This document shows positions 35,473 through 45,789 of a stretch of DNA of 64,000 nucleotides, piece after piece (the stretch's first letter is position 1; each line of letters starts with the position of its first letter). Under the pieces are notes generated by a model. That model was given only the letters and a program-made list of their open reading frames with translations, was not told the DNA's origin and did not search any database. Origin of the DNA: Gilliamella sp. ESL0441 (GTDB lineage Bacteria; Pseudomonadota; Gammaproteobacteria; Enterobacterales; Orbaceae); contig NZ_CP048264.1 of assembly GCF_019469185.1 (NCBI RefSeq), positions 806,001 to 870,000 of the forward strand, read 5' to 3'. The translations under genes and the position numbers were made by a program.

Positions 35473-36633
35473 ATGTCTGACCATCAACAACGATTAGTCT
35501 CATTGGATGTATTGCGAGGAATGACCATTGCAGGAATGATTTTAGTGAATAATCCTGGGTCGCCAAATGCAATTTATCCTTTACTTAGGCATGCTAAATG
35601 GAACGGGCTGACTTTTGCCGATCTCATCTTTCCTCTATTTATGTTTATTATGGGAGTTTCGACTTATATTTCCTTAAATAAATTAGAATTTAAGCTTAAT
35701 AAAATTTTGCTAATTAAAATTTTGAAAAGAACACTGATCATTTTTGCTATTGGATTATTGATTGCTTGGTTTTCGGGTTTTCTTACTTTGTATAAATATT
35801 TTAATTGGCTGCCGTTTCATGAGCGGATGGTTGAAGCTTTGTCTTGCATAGATCAAATCCGAATTATGGGCATTTTACAGCGTTTAGCGATCTGTTATTT
35901 GTTTTCTTCTCTTATTATTTTATGTTTTGATAGAAAATATTTGCCTATTCTGATCGTTCAAATATTACTTTTTTATTTTTTCATCTTATATTTGGGCAAC
36001 GGGTTTGAGCAAAAAAGTAACAACATTATTGCTAAAGTCGATAAAATGATTTTGGGTGAAGAGCGTATGTATTTTGATGATGGTATTTATTTTGAGCCGG
36101 AAGGGGTATTAAGTACTTTTCCGGCCATTGCTCAAGTCCTTATTGGCTTTTGTATAGCCAAACAAATATTTGCTACTAATGTCATTGTCGACAAAATCAA
36201 AATCTTGATTAAATACGGGATAATTTTTTCTATAATAGGGTTTATTTTGAGTTTTATCTGCCCAATTAATAAAAAAATCTGGTCACCGTCATTCGTATTG
36301 GTGACTTGTGGTATAGGTTGTGTGTTATTTGCCTTATTAATTTGGTTGATTGATATCAAAAAATACAAAAACGCTGTTCATTGTTTTATCCCATTTGGCA
36401 TGAATTCTTTATTCATTTTTGTTATCGCCGGTATTATTTCGATCATAACGCGTAGAATGACGCTGGTTTATCATTCTGATTCATTGAGTTTGCGACAATT
36501 TCTGTATTCAAAAGTTTTAGCTCAATATTTTGGAAACTATCCCAGTTCTTTTATCTATGCCTTATTCATTGTCGGTATTTGTTGGTTGATTGCTTTTATT
36601 TTATATAAAAAGCATTTTTTTATAACAATTTAA
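35473..36633 (+). CDS. multi-pass membrane acyltransferase, heparan-glucosaminide acetyltransferase-like (DUF5009)
   Basis: 386 residues with about ten hydrophobic segments. The start RLVSLDVLRGMTIAGMILVNNPG and the following W-N-G-L-T-F-A-D-L-I-F-P-L-F-M-F stretch with IMGVS are typical of the HGSNAT/NagX family, which moves acyl groups across the membrane onto amino sugars. The substrate here is unknown. It lies 21 bases after queC, between two queuosine genes with which it has no obvious link, so it may simply be carried in the operon. Confidence 0.8.
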   Translation: MSDHQQRLVSLDVLRGMTIAGMILVNNPGSPNAIYPLLRHAKWNGLTFADLIFPLFMFIMGVSTYISLNKLEFKLNKILLIKILKRTLIIFAIGLLIAWFSGFLTLYKYFNWLPFHERMVEALSCIDQIRIMGILQRLAICYLFSSLIILCFDRKYLPILIVQILLFYFFILYLGNGFEQKSNNIIAKVDKMILGEERMYFDDGIYFEPEGVLSTFPAIAQVLIGFCIAKQIFATNVIVDKIKILIKYGIIFSIIGFILSFICPINKKIWSPSFVLVTCGIGCVLFALLIWLIDIKKYKNAVHCFIPFGMNSLFIFVIAGIISIITRRMTLVYHSDSLSLRQFLYSKVLAQYFGNYPSSFIYALFIVGICWLIAFILYKKHFFITI

Positions 36634-36713
36634 AAATATTAAATATCGATGTAATTAAATTCGAATTATCCGATATTTTTTACCTTAATTACATCATTTT
36701 TACGTTAAACATT

Positions 36714-36742
36714 ATGGGTTCTCTCACCCCATTCAAAAAAGG
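36714..36742 (+). promoter_or_regulatory. second preQ1-I riboswitch, upstream of yhhQ
   Basis: P1 ATGGG (36714-36718) pairs with CCCAT (36728-36732) around loop TTCTCTCAC. The tail TCAAAAAAGG (36733-36742) ends in the GG of the ribosome binding site, 8 bases before the yhhQ start. The same plan as the queF element: hairpin, A-rich tail, and GG able to pair with loop cytosines. YhhQ moves queuosine precursors, the expected target. Confidence 0.72.
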
Positions 36743-36750
36743 AAACGAAT

Positions 36751-37434
36751 ATGTATTTGGATATTCACTCAGACACACTACAGAAAAAATTTACCCTAGC
36801 TCAGCAGCGTAAAGCACTTTGTTGGCTCTCTTTTTTTCATATTTTAGTTATTGCATCAAGCAATTATCTGGTACAAATCCCGTTTGATATCTTCGGTTTT
36901 CATACCACATGGGGAGCATTTACCTTTCCATTTATCTTTTTAACCACCGATTTAACCATCCGGGTATTTGGTGCCAGCCTTGCCAGAAGAATTATCTTTG
37001 TTGTCATGATACCTGCTTTACTGTTCTCTTATTCCATTTCGGTTGTATTTTTTGAAGGGCATTGGATGGGATTTTCAGCGTTGTGTGATTTTAACAGTTT
37101 TGTTTTTCGAATTGCATTAGCCAGTTTTGCTGCTTATTTGGTTGGGCAATTGATGGATATCACTGTGTTTAATTATTTACGAAAAAATAAAGCGTGGTGG
37201 GTTGCGCCTTCGGCGTCAGCGGTGTTAGGTAATGGTATTGATACAATTGTCTTTTTTGCTATTGCCTTTTATCAAAGTAACGACGAATTTATGGCGAATC
37301 ATTGGATCGAAATAGCCTCAATTGACTATAGCTTTAAAATTTTAATTTGTGGATTATTCTTCTTACCTCTTTACGGTGTTATTTTAAATTTTTTAATGAA
37401 AAGATTAATGACGTTAGCCAACGCTAATCCATAA
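36751..37434 (+). CDS. yhhQ: queuosine precursor transporter YhhQ
   Basis: Inner-membrane protein of the ECF-like QueT/YhhQ (COG1738) family. E. coli YhhQ takes up preQ0 and preQ1. The 227 residues have about six hydrophobic segments and family stretches such as FPFIFLTTDLTIRVFG and SASAVLGNGIDTIVFF. Its own riboswitch lets precursor uptake respond to preQ1 separately from queF-queC. A terminator-like hairpin follows. Confidence 0.93.
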   Translation: MYLDIHSDTLQKKFTLAQQRKALCWLSFFHILVIASSNYLVQIPFDIFGFHTTWGAFTFPFIFLTTDLTIRVFGASLARRIIFVVMIPALLFSYSISVVFFEGHWMGFSALCDFNSFVFRIALASFAAYLVGQLMDITVFNYLRKNKAWWVAPSASAVLGNGIDTIVFFAIAFYQSNDEFMANHWIEIASIDYSFKILICGLFFLPLYGVILNFLMKRLMTLANANP

Positions 37435-37475
37435 TTTTGTTCGCTTTTGTAACGGAGCGCCTTCCACTATTTACA

Positions 37476-37507
37476 AAACTCATTTATATTCATGGATAAA
37501 TGAGTTT
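37476..37507 (+). terminator. hairpin after yhhQ
   Basis: AAACTCATTTAT (37476-37487) and ATAAATGAGTTT (37496-37507) form a perfect 12-bp stem with an 8-base loop, followed by CTCTCC rather than a T-run. The remaining 200 bases up to yfhM are AT-rich and presumably hold the yfhM promoter; no other feature was seen. Confidence 0.55.
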
Positions 37508-37702
37508 CTCTCCTCATTTAATGGCAATGATATTCTTTTAACGATATGTTTTAATGAAAGATAATTTTTAATTAGTCATACTCGAAGGACGGGTATTGTC
37601 TTTAAAAACAACTTTTGCCAAACGTTTTAAGGGAGTGCATAATATAGATAATCGAATAATGTTGATAATGTCATATTTGGAATAGATAATAGGTGGAAAA
37701 TA

Positions 37703-40700
37703 ATGAGCTTTATTAAAGAGTTAAGCGTGCTGAGCTTAATTTTGTTTTTAATTGGTTGCGATAATAGCAATCAACCGACTTCACTTGCTAATGAAAATAA
37801 AGAAATTCAAACAACAACTCAATCAGTTGAAGAAAAATCATTAGAAAGTAGCTTAAATCAAAATAGTCAACCAACTGCTCAATTAGTTGAAGAAAAACCA
37901 TTAGGAACTAGTTCAAATCAAAATAGTCAAACATCAGCTCAATCCGTTGAAAAAAAATCCACTGAAGCTAAATCAGCACATAAAAATCAATCAAATAGTG
38001 TTTTTACGGTAACACCGGAGTTAAAAGAGAAGTATAAAAATAAACATTTAACGGTTCTCGATAGCTCAGAAGTAATGCTTGATGGCTCCAGTACTTTAGT
38101 CATTACTTTTTCTGTTCCACTTAATCCTAAACTCAATTTCTCTAATCTACTTAGGCTTGTTGATAAAGAAAAAGGTAATGTAGATGGAGCATGGGAACTT
38201 TCAGATAATGGATTAGAGTTAAGGCATCGATTTCTTGAGCCAAATCGTAAGTTAACGTTGACTATTGATAAAATGTTATCGGCAATTAATGATAGCCAGT
38301 TATCAGCTGTTTATCAAACGGAGTTGACCACCCAAAACCGCCAACCTTTTATCGGATTTGCAAGTACGGGGTTATTATTGCCTAGTAAATCTATGAGTGG
38401 AATACCCGTTAATACATTAAACGTAAATAAAGTCGATGTTAACTTTTTTAGAATCAAACCAGAAAAATTATCTGAATTTATTACTAATGTTGGGTTTATT
38501 AATTTTTTACCTAATTGGCGTTCTTCTGAAATTAGCCCTTATATGGATTTGGTTTATTCGTCTCGTTTTGATTTAAATCCTAAACCTAATGCTCAAGAAA
38601 CTTTGTTATTGAACTTATCCGCAATTTCAGAACTTAATAAGGAAGGTGTTTATCTAGCGGTAATGAATGAAGCAGGTAAATATCCCTATGAAAACCCAGC
38701 CAGTTTGTTTTCAATAAGTAATGTGGGTGTCGCTATTCATGCTTATCAAAATGGTAAATTGATGGTTATGACGCATGCGTTAGATGATGGTAAACCATTA
38801 CCAAACATAAATTTATCATTACTTTGTGCTAAAAATACAACCGCGGATAATAAACATTGCCTAACCCTATCAACTCAAACAGATAACGAAGGTTTTGCTG
38901 AATTAACTATATCGGAAGGTGATCATTATTCTTTATTAATAGCCAATGATGGAAACCAAACTTCATTTGTCAATATCGATCGTAATGCATTGAATTTAAC
39001 TGAATTTAACCTGTCTGGTTCAACGTTTTATTCAAAACAATTATTTGTTTTTGGACCTCGTGATTTATATCGTCCTAATGAAACCATTTACTTTAATGCA
39101 TTACTACGAGATGCGGATGGACAAATGTTACCGGATCAACCGATTATCGTTGATGTTCTTTCTCCTGATGGTAAATCGACTGGAACATATAATTTGAAAC
39201 GTCAATCTGACTCTCACGGTTTATATCAATTTCATCTTACTATTCCGAGTGATGCGGCTACAGGTAAATGGGCACTTCGTTTTAATTTAGGTGATGATAA
39301 TTATCGTTTTTCTTATTTTGGTGTGGAAGAGTTCTTGCCTGAACGAATGGCAATGGAAATTACGGCTCCATCTGACCATCCAATGTTGATTGGTAATGAT
39401 ATAGAATTCGATATTAAAGGTCGCTATTTATATGGTGCACCAGCATCAGGTAATAAATTAACTGGTCAAGTATATCTAAAAAAATTGGATTCGATTAAAG
39501 GATTTGACGATTATAAAATTGGATCTATCACAGATAAAAACGTTTATAAAGAGCTAGAAACCATTGATAATACGCTAGATAATAGTGGTCTTAATCAAAT
39601 CAAACTTGATTCAAATAAATGGTCGAGGATAAAAATGCCGGTTAGAGTGGTTATGCAAGCTAGCTTACTCGATTCAGGTGGTAGACCCGTGACGCGTTAT
39701 GCAACTCAAGATATTTGGCCTGCTGAACAGATGCCTATTTTAAGAGTACTATTTAGTGAATCCCCCTATTATGATTGGAAAACTGATAAGTATGATAATC
39801 GTCCAACTGTAGATGTAGGCGAAATAGCTGAATTTGAAGTAGCTTATATTAATATGCTTGGTAAGAAATTAGCTACCAATAACTTAAAAGCTCGTGTCGT
39901 TCGTGAACGTAATGACTATTATTGGTCTTGGTCTGACGACGATGGTTGGCGTGAAATTGTTAATGAAAAAGAATTTGTCGTTTCAGAAAATAAATTAACC
40001 ATTGGTGAAAATAGTACCGCCACTGTTCGCTTCCAGCCAGATGATTATGGATCTTATCGAGTTGAAATTATTGATCCAAAAACAAACATTATCAGTAGTC
40101 TGCGCTTTTGGGTTGGTTATGATTGGGAAGATAACACCCGCGGTACGAACTCAGTACGTCCAGATCAAGTTAAATTAAGTATTGATAAAACATCTTATGC
40201 TTATGGTGATACAGCTAAAGTTCATGTTCAAGCCCCAGTTGCAGGTTCAGGATATATATCGCTTGAAACAAATGATGGCACGTTATGGAAAAAAGAAATT
40301 ACCTTAGGCGAAGAGGGTCTAGAAGTCGAAATACCAATTAAAAATTGGGCTAGACATGATATTTATATTAACGCAATGATTATTCGTCCATCAACTGATA
40401 CAGCAGTACAAACTGTTAAAAGAGCTGTTGGTTTACTTTATTTACCAATCGATACTTCTAATCGTCAATTAAATTTGACGATTGATGCACCTAAGGTAAC
40501 CGAACCAGAAAAAATCGTTCCGATAAAAATCAAAATGGATAAACAAGCAGTTAATAAAGGCCAGAAAGTCACAGTATTAGTATCTGCTGTAGACTCAGGC
40601 GTTTTGAATATAACTGATTTTAAAACACCTGATCCATACACCGCATTTTTAGGACGAAAACGATATAACGTGGATCAATATGATGTGTATGGCAAGTTGA

Positions 40701-42901
40701 TTGAGGCAACAGGACGAACAATCAATATGACTTTCGGTGGTGATGCAATTATCTCTGGTGGTAAAAAACCATTAACCGAAGTGCAAATTGTTGCTCAACA
40801 GCTTAAAACCATTCAATTAAATAAAGATGGGGAGGGGATTGTTGAATTAGCGTTGCCTAATTTTAACGGTGAATTACGTTTGATGGCTCAAGCTTGGGAT
40901 GACAATCGTTTCGGTAAAGCTGAACAAATTATGACGGTTGCTTCTCCTGTAGTGACCGAATTGTCAATGCCACGATTCTTATCGGGAGGCGATCAGGCGG
41001 TATTAGCATTAGATATTCATAATTTAACTGATTTGTCTCAAACAATGCAGGTAGAAGTCAAGACGACAGGATTAGTTCATCAAAATTCGTCTAACGCTAC
41101 AAATCTCAAACTTGATAGCAAACAGAAAAAAATACTTCAAATCCCTGTCATTGCTGATTATGGCTATGGACAAGGAACGATAAATGTCAGTATCAAAGGT
41201 ATTAAATTAAATGATAATCCAAATTATGAAATTAATCGTTCATGGAAATTAGGCGTAAGACCAGCTTATTCTGCAACAGATATGAATTATAGCTTTGCCA
41301 TAAATGGTGGCGAAAGTTGGCAGTTTTCTTCTAAAGATATGGATAATTTAATTGGCAATACTGTTGGTGCTAAATTAATTATTTCTAATCAACCACCGCT
41401 GAATATTGCGCAATATATCAAAGAATTATTTGCGTACCCTTATGGTTGTTTAGAACAAACAACAAGTGGTTTATTTCCATCTTTGTATGCTAATAGTGAA
41501 CAACTTGCTGCATTAGGGATTGAAACCGAATCTGACGAAAACCGTCGTCAAAAGATTCAATTAGGAATTTCTCGAATTTTATCGATGCAACGAAATAATG
41601 GTAGTTTTGGTCTTTGGAATAGTGAAAGTAATGAAGAATATTGGCTGACTGTTTATGCCACTGACTTTTTATTGCAAGCTAAAGAACGAGGGTATCAAGT
41701 GAGTGATTCGGCACTCAATTCAGCTATGACGCGAATAGGTCAGTATATCTATGATTCTTCATCCTTTAATAATATGGAAGTTTATTATCGTGATTCAAAA
41801 ATGATAGCCTATAGTAAATTGACTATAAAAGCTTATGCACTGATGATACTGGCTAAACAAAATAAAATTACGTCTGCTATGCGTAATGAAATTTATAGTT
41901 TATCTCGACAAATCATGAATGAAAATATAGCGTTATCGCCTCTGCCTATTGCACAGTTAGCATTAACCGCTAAGCTAATAGGTAATAAGGAACTCTATCA
42001 AAACTTAATGGAAGAAGTTGATAACACTATCTATGATAATCAGAATGGGTGGTATTATGATTATGGAAGTGATATTCGTGATGAAGCTTTAGTGTTAGCA
42101 TTATTATTAGAAAATGATATTGGAATTAATTTACAACCTGATTATTTATTTAGTTTATCTGATTCTTTAAGTAATAAGCGTTACTTTTCAACTCAAGAAT
42201 TAAATGCTCTATTTATTGCTGGTTGGTCATTAGAACAACATAAAAGTAAGAAAAAATTCAAAGTTTCTATTAATGATAAAGTGAAGTCTGCCAATACATC
42301 TTTAAAACAATCCTATGACTTTGAGGATATTAAGCATGGATTAACTATTTCAAATCCTCAAAATGATATGCCACTTTACATTAACATGACCGTGTCAGGT
42401 TATGCTAAAACACCACCAGCACCAACTCCAGAGCAAAATGACTTAACAATTAGTCGAAGTTATTACGACTTAAATGGAAAAAGTATTACGCCATCAAAGA
42501 TTGACGTAGGTACCGTAATGTTTGTCATGTTAGATATAAAATCAAAAGAAAGAATTCAGGATGGTTTAATTGTTGATTTCTTACCTGCCGGGTTAGAATT
42601 AGAAAATCAAAATCTAACTGGAAGTAGTATTAATTTAGATACTTATCCAGCTTTAGTTAAGCTACTGAGCAATGAAAATAGTGGCGATGTTAAATATCAA
42701 GAATATCGTGATGACAGGTATGTTACTGCCGTTGATATAGGTAAGTATTATCAATCGCATAAACGAGTTGGGTACTTAGTAAGGGCTGTTACTCCAGGTA
42801 ACTATGTAGTTCCTCAGCCTTATGTAGAATCTATGTATCGACCGGAACTATTCGCAATTGGTCGTTCGCTTGATATGATGGCTATTTCACAACCTAAATA
42901 A
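37703..42901 (+). CDS. yfhM: bacterial alpha-2-macroglobulin lipoprotein YfhM
   Basis: Periplasmic protease trap of the large alpha-2-macroglobulin family, thought to protect the cell when its outer membrane is breached. The 1732 residues begin with a lipoprotein signal (LIGC, Cys19) and Asp at +2, the E. coli inner-membrane retention signal. A Gln/Ser/Glu-rich linker (about 20-100) holds imperfect repeats of NQNSQ..AQ.VE.K. MG domains follow, then the intact thioester motif CLEQ (Cys1249-Gln1252) within YPYGCLEQTTSG, and a C-terminal receptor-like domain. It is slightly longer than E. coli YfhM (1653). As usual, pbpC is next. Confidence 0.96.
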   Translation: MSFIKELSVLSLILFLIGCDNSNQPTSLANENKEIQTTTQSVEEKSLESSLNQNSQPTAQLVEEKPLGTSSNQNSQTSAQSVEKKSTEAKSAHKNQSNSVFTVTPELKEKYKNKHLTVLDSSEVMLDGSSTLVITFSVPLNPKLNFSNLLRLVDKEKGNVDGAWELSDNGLELRHRFLEPNRKLTLTIDKMLSAINDSQLSAVYQTELTTQNRQPFIGFASTGLLLPSKSMSGIPVNTLNVNKVDVNFFRIKPEKLSEFITNVGFINFLPNWRSSEISPYMDLVYSSRFDLNPKPNAQETLLLNLSAISELNKEGVYLAVMNEAGKYPYENPASLFSISNVGVAIHAYQNGKLMVMTHALDDGKPLPNINLSLLCAKNTTADNKHCLTLSTQTDNEGFAELTISEGDHYSLLIANDGNQTSFVNIDRNALNLTEFNLSGSTFYSKQLFVFGPRDLYRPNETIYFNALLRDADGQMLPDQPIIVDVLSPDGKSTGTYNLKRQSDSHGLYQFHLTIPSDAATGKWALRFNLGDDNYRFSYFGVEEFLPERMAMEITAPSDHPMLIGNDIEFDIKGRYLYGAPASGNKLTGQVYLKKLDSIKGFDDYKIGSITDKNVYKELETIDNTLDNSGLNQIKLDSNKWSRIKMPVRVVMQASLLDSGGRPVTRYATQDIWPAEQMPILRVLFSESPYYDWKTDKYDNRPTVDVGEIAEFEVAYINMLGKKLATNNLKARVVRERNDYYWSWSDDDGWREIVNEKEFVVSENKLTIGENSTATVRFQPDDYGSYRVEIIDPKTNIISSLRFWVGYDWEDNTRGTNSVRPDQVKLSIDKTSYAYGDTAKVHVQAPVAGSGYISLETNDGTLWKKEITLGEEGLEVEIPIKNWARHDIYINAMIIRPSTDTAVQTVKRAVGLLYLPIDTSNRQLNLTIDAPKVTEPEKIVPIKIKMDKQAVNKGQKVTVLVSAVDSGVLNITDFKTPDPYTAFLGRKRYNVDQYDVYGKLIEATGRTINMTFGGDAIISGGKKPLTEVQIVAQQLKTIQLNKDGEGIVELALPNFNGELRLMAQAWDDNRFGKAEQIMTVASPVVTELSMPRFLSGGDQAVLALDIHNLTDLSQTMQVEVKTTGLVHQNSSNATNLKLDSKQKKILQIPVIADYGYGQGTINVSIKGIKLNDNPNYEINRSWKLGVRPAYSATDMNYSFAINGGESWQFSSKDMDNLIGNTVGAKLIISNQPPLNIAQYIKELFAYPYGCLEQTTSGLFPSLYANSEQLAALGIETESDENRRQKIQLGISRILSMQRNNGSFGLWNSESNEEYWLTVYATDFLLQAKERGYQVSDSALNSAMTRIGQYIYDSSSFNNMEVYYRDSKMIAYSKLTIKAYALMILAKQNKITSAMRNEIYSLSRQIMNENIALSPLPIAQLALTAKLIGNKELYQNLMEEVDNTIYDNQNGWYYDYGSDIRDEALVLALLLENDIGINLQPDYLFSLSDSLSNKRYFSTQELNALFIAGWSLEQHKSKKKFKVSINDKVKSANTSLKQSYDFEDIKHGLTISNPQNDMPLYINMTVSGYAKTPPAPTPEQNDLTISRSYYDLNGKSITPSKIDVGTVMFVMLDIKSKERIQDGLIVDFLPAGLELENQNLTGSSINLDTYPALVKLLSNENSGDVKYQEYRDDRYVTAVDIGKYYQSHKRVGYLVRAVTPGNYVVPQPYVESMYRPELFAIGRSLDMMAISQPK

Positions 42902-42965
42902 AGAATGCATAATTATTTTAAGTTTGAATAACTCATTTTTTTAAACTGAAATGATAATAAAACAT

Positions 42966-42992
42966 CCGCCAATTTTGATTGGCGGTGTTTTT
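42966..42992 (+). terminator. intrinsic terminator of yfhM
   Basis: CCGCCAAT (42966-42973) and ATTGGCGG (42978-42985) form an 8-bp GC-rich stem with a 4-base loop, followed by TGTTTTT. It separates yfhM from pbpC by transcription, so pbpC needs read-through or its own promoter. Confidence 0.85.
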
Positions 42993-43035
42993 ATGATAAA
43001 AAATATTTGTTAACTCCAATAATAGACTGTTTTTG

Positions 43036-45339
43036 ATGAAGATAAAAAAACGCCTTGTAAAATTACTTATTTGGTTATTAATTGTCATATTTACTTTGTT
43101 AAGTGTTTTTTTTATCGCTGACTTTTTATTTCCTGTATCAATATCAAAAAATAAAACTACACAAACTATTGTCGCTGAAGATGAAACACCTTTATGGCGT
43201 TTTGCTGATGAAAATGGTATTTGGCGTTATTCAGTTAATTTAGAAGAGGTTCCTGATTTTTATTTAGATGTATTGATCAATTATGAAGACCGTTATTTCT
43301 ATGAACATGTTGGTATAAATCCTGTTTCTTTGCTTCGTGCTGCTTGGCAAAATATTTGTAATGATAGAATTATTTCTGGCGGAAGTACTATATCGATGCA
43401 AGTGGCAAGATTACTTTATCCACATGATCGAACTATACTTGGTAAATTGAACCAAATTTTTCGTACTCTACAGCTTGAATTGCATTATAGTAAAAAAGAA
43501 ATTTTAACCTTATATATTAATCATGCACCCTATGGCGGGACAATTGAAGGTATAGGTGCTGCAAGTTGGACATATTTTGGCAAACAACCAAGTGAGTTAA
43601 CCCGAAGTGAAGCGGTTTTGTTAGCGGTATTACCGCAAGCACCGAGTCGATTGCGACCAGATAAATATCCTGAGCGTGCAAAGTTAGCTCGAGATAAAGT
43701 TTTAAATCGTCTGTCCGAATATAATGTTTGGTCAAAGGACTTGATAGAGCAAGTTAGGCAAGAAGAAGTATGGGTTTATCCCCGTAAAACACCACAGCTA
43801 GCACCATTATTATCGTATCGTTTAAAACGACAATATCCTAATGATACTATTATTCATTCAACCATTGATTCAATTCTTCAATACAATCTTGAAGATATGG
43901 CAATCAACCGTAAAAATCAATTACCACCAAAATCATCATTGGCTATATTAGTTGTGGACCATACCGATATGAAAGTTAAAGCATATATAGGTTCAGCCGA
44001 TTTTAATGATAAAGATCGCTTTGGTCAGATAGATATGATTAGTGCACTTCGATCACCGGGATCAACCTTGAAACCATTTATTTATGCATTTGCTATTGAT
44101 GAGGGTATGATCCATTCTGAATCTTTATTGCAAGATGTTCCTCGTATCCATTCAGACTACCGACCTACAAATTTTAATGAAGATTTTCAAGGCCCAGTAA
44201 GTGCTTCAGAGGCTTTGAGTAAGTCTTTAAATTTACCGGCAGTACAGTTAATCGAACTTTATGGTCCTAAACGATTTGCGGGTAAACTTGCTGGTGTTGG
44301 ATTATCTTTAAAATCAATTAATAATACGCCTAATATCTCTTATATTTTAGGTGGAGCTTCATTAAGATTAGATAACTTAGTCAGCGCTTATAGTGCTTTT
44401 GCCCGACAGGGGAAAGTTAGTCCGTTACGTTTTACACAAAGTGATCCTGTAGTCAATAAACCGTTTATTTCAGAAGGAAGTGCATGGATCACCAAACATA
44501 TGTTAGTCAGAAATAATATGCTTTATTATAAAACCGGTACAAGTTATGGATATCGGGATGCATGGGCAATTGGTATTAATCCGCGTTATTTAATCGGCGT
44601 ATGGGTTGGTCGTCCTGATGGAACCCCTGTAGCCGGTCAATATGGCTCTATTTCGGCAACGCCAATTTTACAACAAGTTGATTCATTATTATTAAATAGG
44701 GAATACCGATTAAATCGTTCGTTACCTGTTTCAGTTAAACCTGACTCTGTCACTTCGGAAAAAATATGTTGGCCATCCGGACAAGTATTACCCGATAATG
44801 ATGTTAACTGCCATCGTCAAAAAAATGCATGGATATTAAATCATATGGTTCCACCAACAATTGGAACATTGACTGAACTTAATAATAATATGTATCATTC
44901 TGGCTGGATCAATCTTTGGGTGAATGAGGATGGTAAACGTGTGGCGGCCGATTGTAACGGTGCACAGAAAAAGCAGATTGTACTCTGGCCAATTGCACTT
45001 GAAAACTGGTTATTGCCAAATGAGCAAAGACAAGCACTCATACCAGCAATTGATAAAAATTGTCCTATAATTGGTAGAGATATTTTTTCTTCATTAATGA
45101 TTGTCGGATTACGTGATAGACAGCTAGTTAAATCTGTACCAGGACAAAGTCAACTTTCAATAGATTTATCAGCAGAAGGTGGAGCGGGTGAAAAATGGTG
45201 GTTTCTAGATGGAGAACTGGTTGCACAGTCAATAGATGATGAAAAAGTGTCACTAACTATTGCTAGAAAAGGTACTCATCGTTTGCTTTTGATAGATGAA
45301 AGTGGGCAGATATCACGAATTAAATTTATATCTGATTAG
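43036..45339 (+). CDS. pbpC: penicillin-binding protein 1C
   Basis: Bifunctional class A-type peptidoglycan synthase, anchored by one N-terminal membrane segment (about 8-30). The 767 residues contain the glycosyltransferase domain with the catalytic Glu84 (NYEDRYFYEH) and GGSTISMQ. The transpeptidase domain has Ser343-x-x-Lys346 (SPGSTLKPF) and KTGTS (499-503). The C-terminal BiPBP_C module starts at about 690 (GGAGEKWWFLDGEL). A TTG directly before the ATG is in frame. No ribosome binding site is evident. PBP1C and YfhM are a recurrent pair linking wall repair to protease defence. Confidence 0.95.
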   Translation: MKIKKRLVKLLIWLLIVIFTLLSVFFIADFLFPVSISKNKTTQTIVAEDETPLWRFADENGIWRYSVNLEEVPDFYLDVLINYEDRYFYEHVGINPVSLLRAAWQNICNDRIISGGSTISMQVARLLYPHDRTILGKLNQIFRTLQLELHYSKKEILTLYINHAPYGGTIEGIGAASWTYFGKQPSELTRSEAVLLAVLPQAPSRLRPDKYPERAKLARDKVLNRLSEYNVWSKDLIEQVRQEEVWVYPRKTPQLAPLLSYRLKRQYPNDTIIHSTIDSILQYNLEDMAINRKNQLPPKSSLAILVVDHTDMKVKAYIGSADFNDKDRFGQIDMISALRSPGSTLKPFIYAFAIDEGMIHSESLLQDVPRIHSDYRPTNFNEDFQGPVSASEALSKSLNLPAVQLIELYGPKRFAGKLAGVGLSLKSINNTPNISYILGGASLRLDNLVSAYSAFARQGKVSPLRFTQSDPVVNKPFISEGSAWITKHMLVRNNMLYYKTGTSYGYRDAWAIGINPRYLIGVWVGRPDGTPVAGQYGSISATPILQQVDSLLLNREYRLNRSLPVSVKPDSVTSEKICWPSGQVLPDNDVNCHRQKNAWILNHMVPPTIGTLTELNNNMYHSGWINLWVNEDGKRVAADCNGAQKKQIVLWPIALENWLLPNEQRQALIPAIDKNCPIIGRDIFSSLMIVGLRDRQLVKSVPGQSQLSIDLSAEGGAGEKWWFLDGELVAQSIDDEKVSLTIARKGTHRLLLIDESGQISRIKFISD

Positions 45340-45354
45340 TAGGAAAATCTAAAT

Positions 45355-45789
45355 ATGGCTATTGAAAGAACACTCTCAATGATTAAACCCAATGCAGTTA
45401 GAAAACATGTCATTGGTGTGATTGAAACCAGAATTTCACAAGCAAAACTTGATATTGTTGCTTTGAAAATGCTTAAATTAACGAGAGAGCAAGCTGAAGG
45501 TTTTTATGCAGAGCATAAAGGGAAATCTTTTTTTGACAATTTGATTAAATTTATGATTTCTGGTCCAATTGTCGTGCAGGTATTAGAAGGTGAAAATGCT
45601 ATCAAACGTTACCGTGATCTTATGGGACCAACGGATCTATCTAAAGCTAATGCCGGTACTTTACGAGCAGATTTTTCTGATAGTGTAACGGAAAACGCTG
45701 TACATGGATCGGATTCTCTAACTTCTGCTGAAAGAGAAATCGCTTATTTTTTTGTAGATAGTGAGATCTTTGGTGGTGAAAACAAATAA
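45355..45789 (+). CDS. ndk: nucleoside diphosphate kinase
   Basis: Balances nucleoside triphosphate pools by ping-pong phosphotransfer. The 144 residues have the family start [15 protein letters not shown], the active His117 in ENAVHGSDS, and RADF. It lies 15 bases after pbpC, the same order as in E. coli (yfhM-pbpC-ndk). Confidence 0.97.
   Translation: MAIERTLSMIKPNAVRKHVIGVIETRISQAKLDIVALKMLKLTREQAEGFYAEHKGKSFFDNLIKFMISGPIVVQVLEGENAIKRYRDLMGPTDLSKANAGTLRADFSDSVTENAVHGSDSLTSAEREIAYFFVDSEIFGGENK

Noticed and set aside
37703..42901. YfhM considered as a possible large adhesin or toxin
   Set aside because: The CLEQ thioester, lipobox and neighbouring pbpC identify it as a bacterial alpha-2-macroglobulin.
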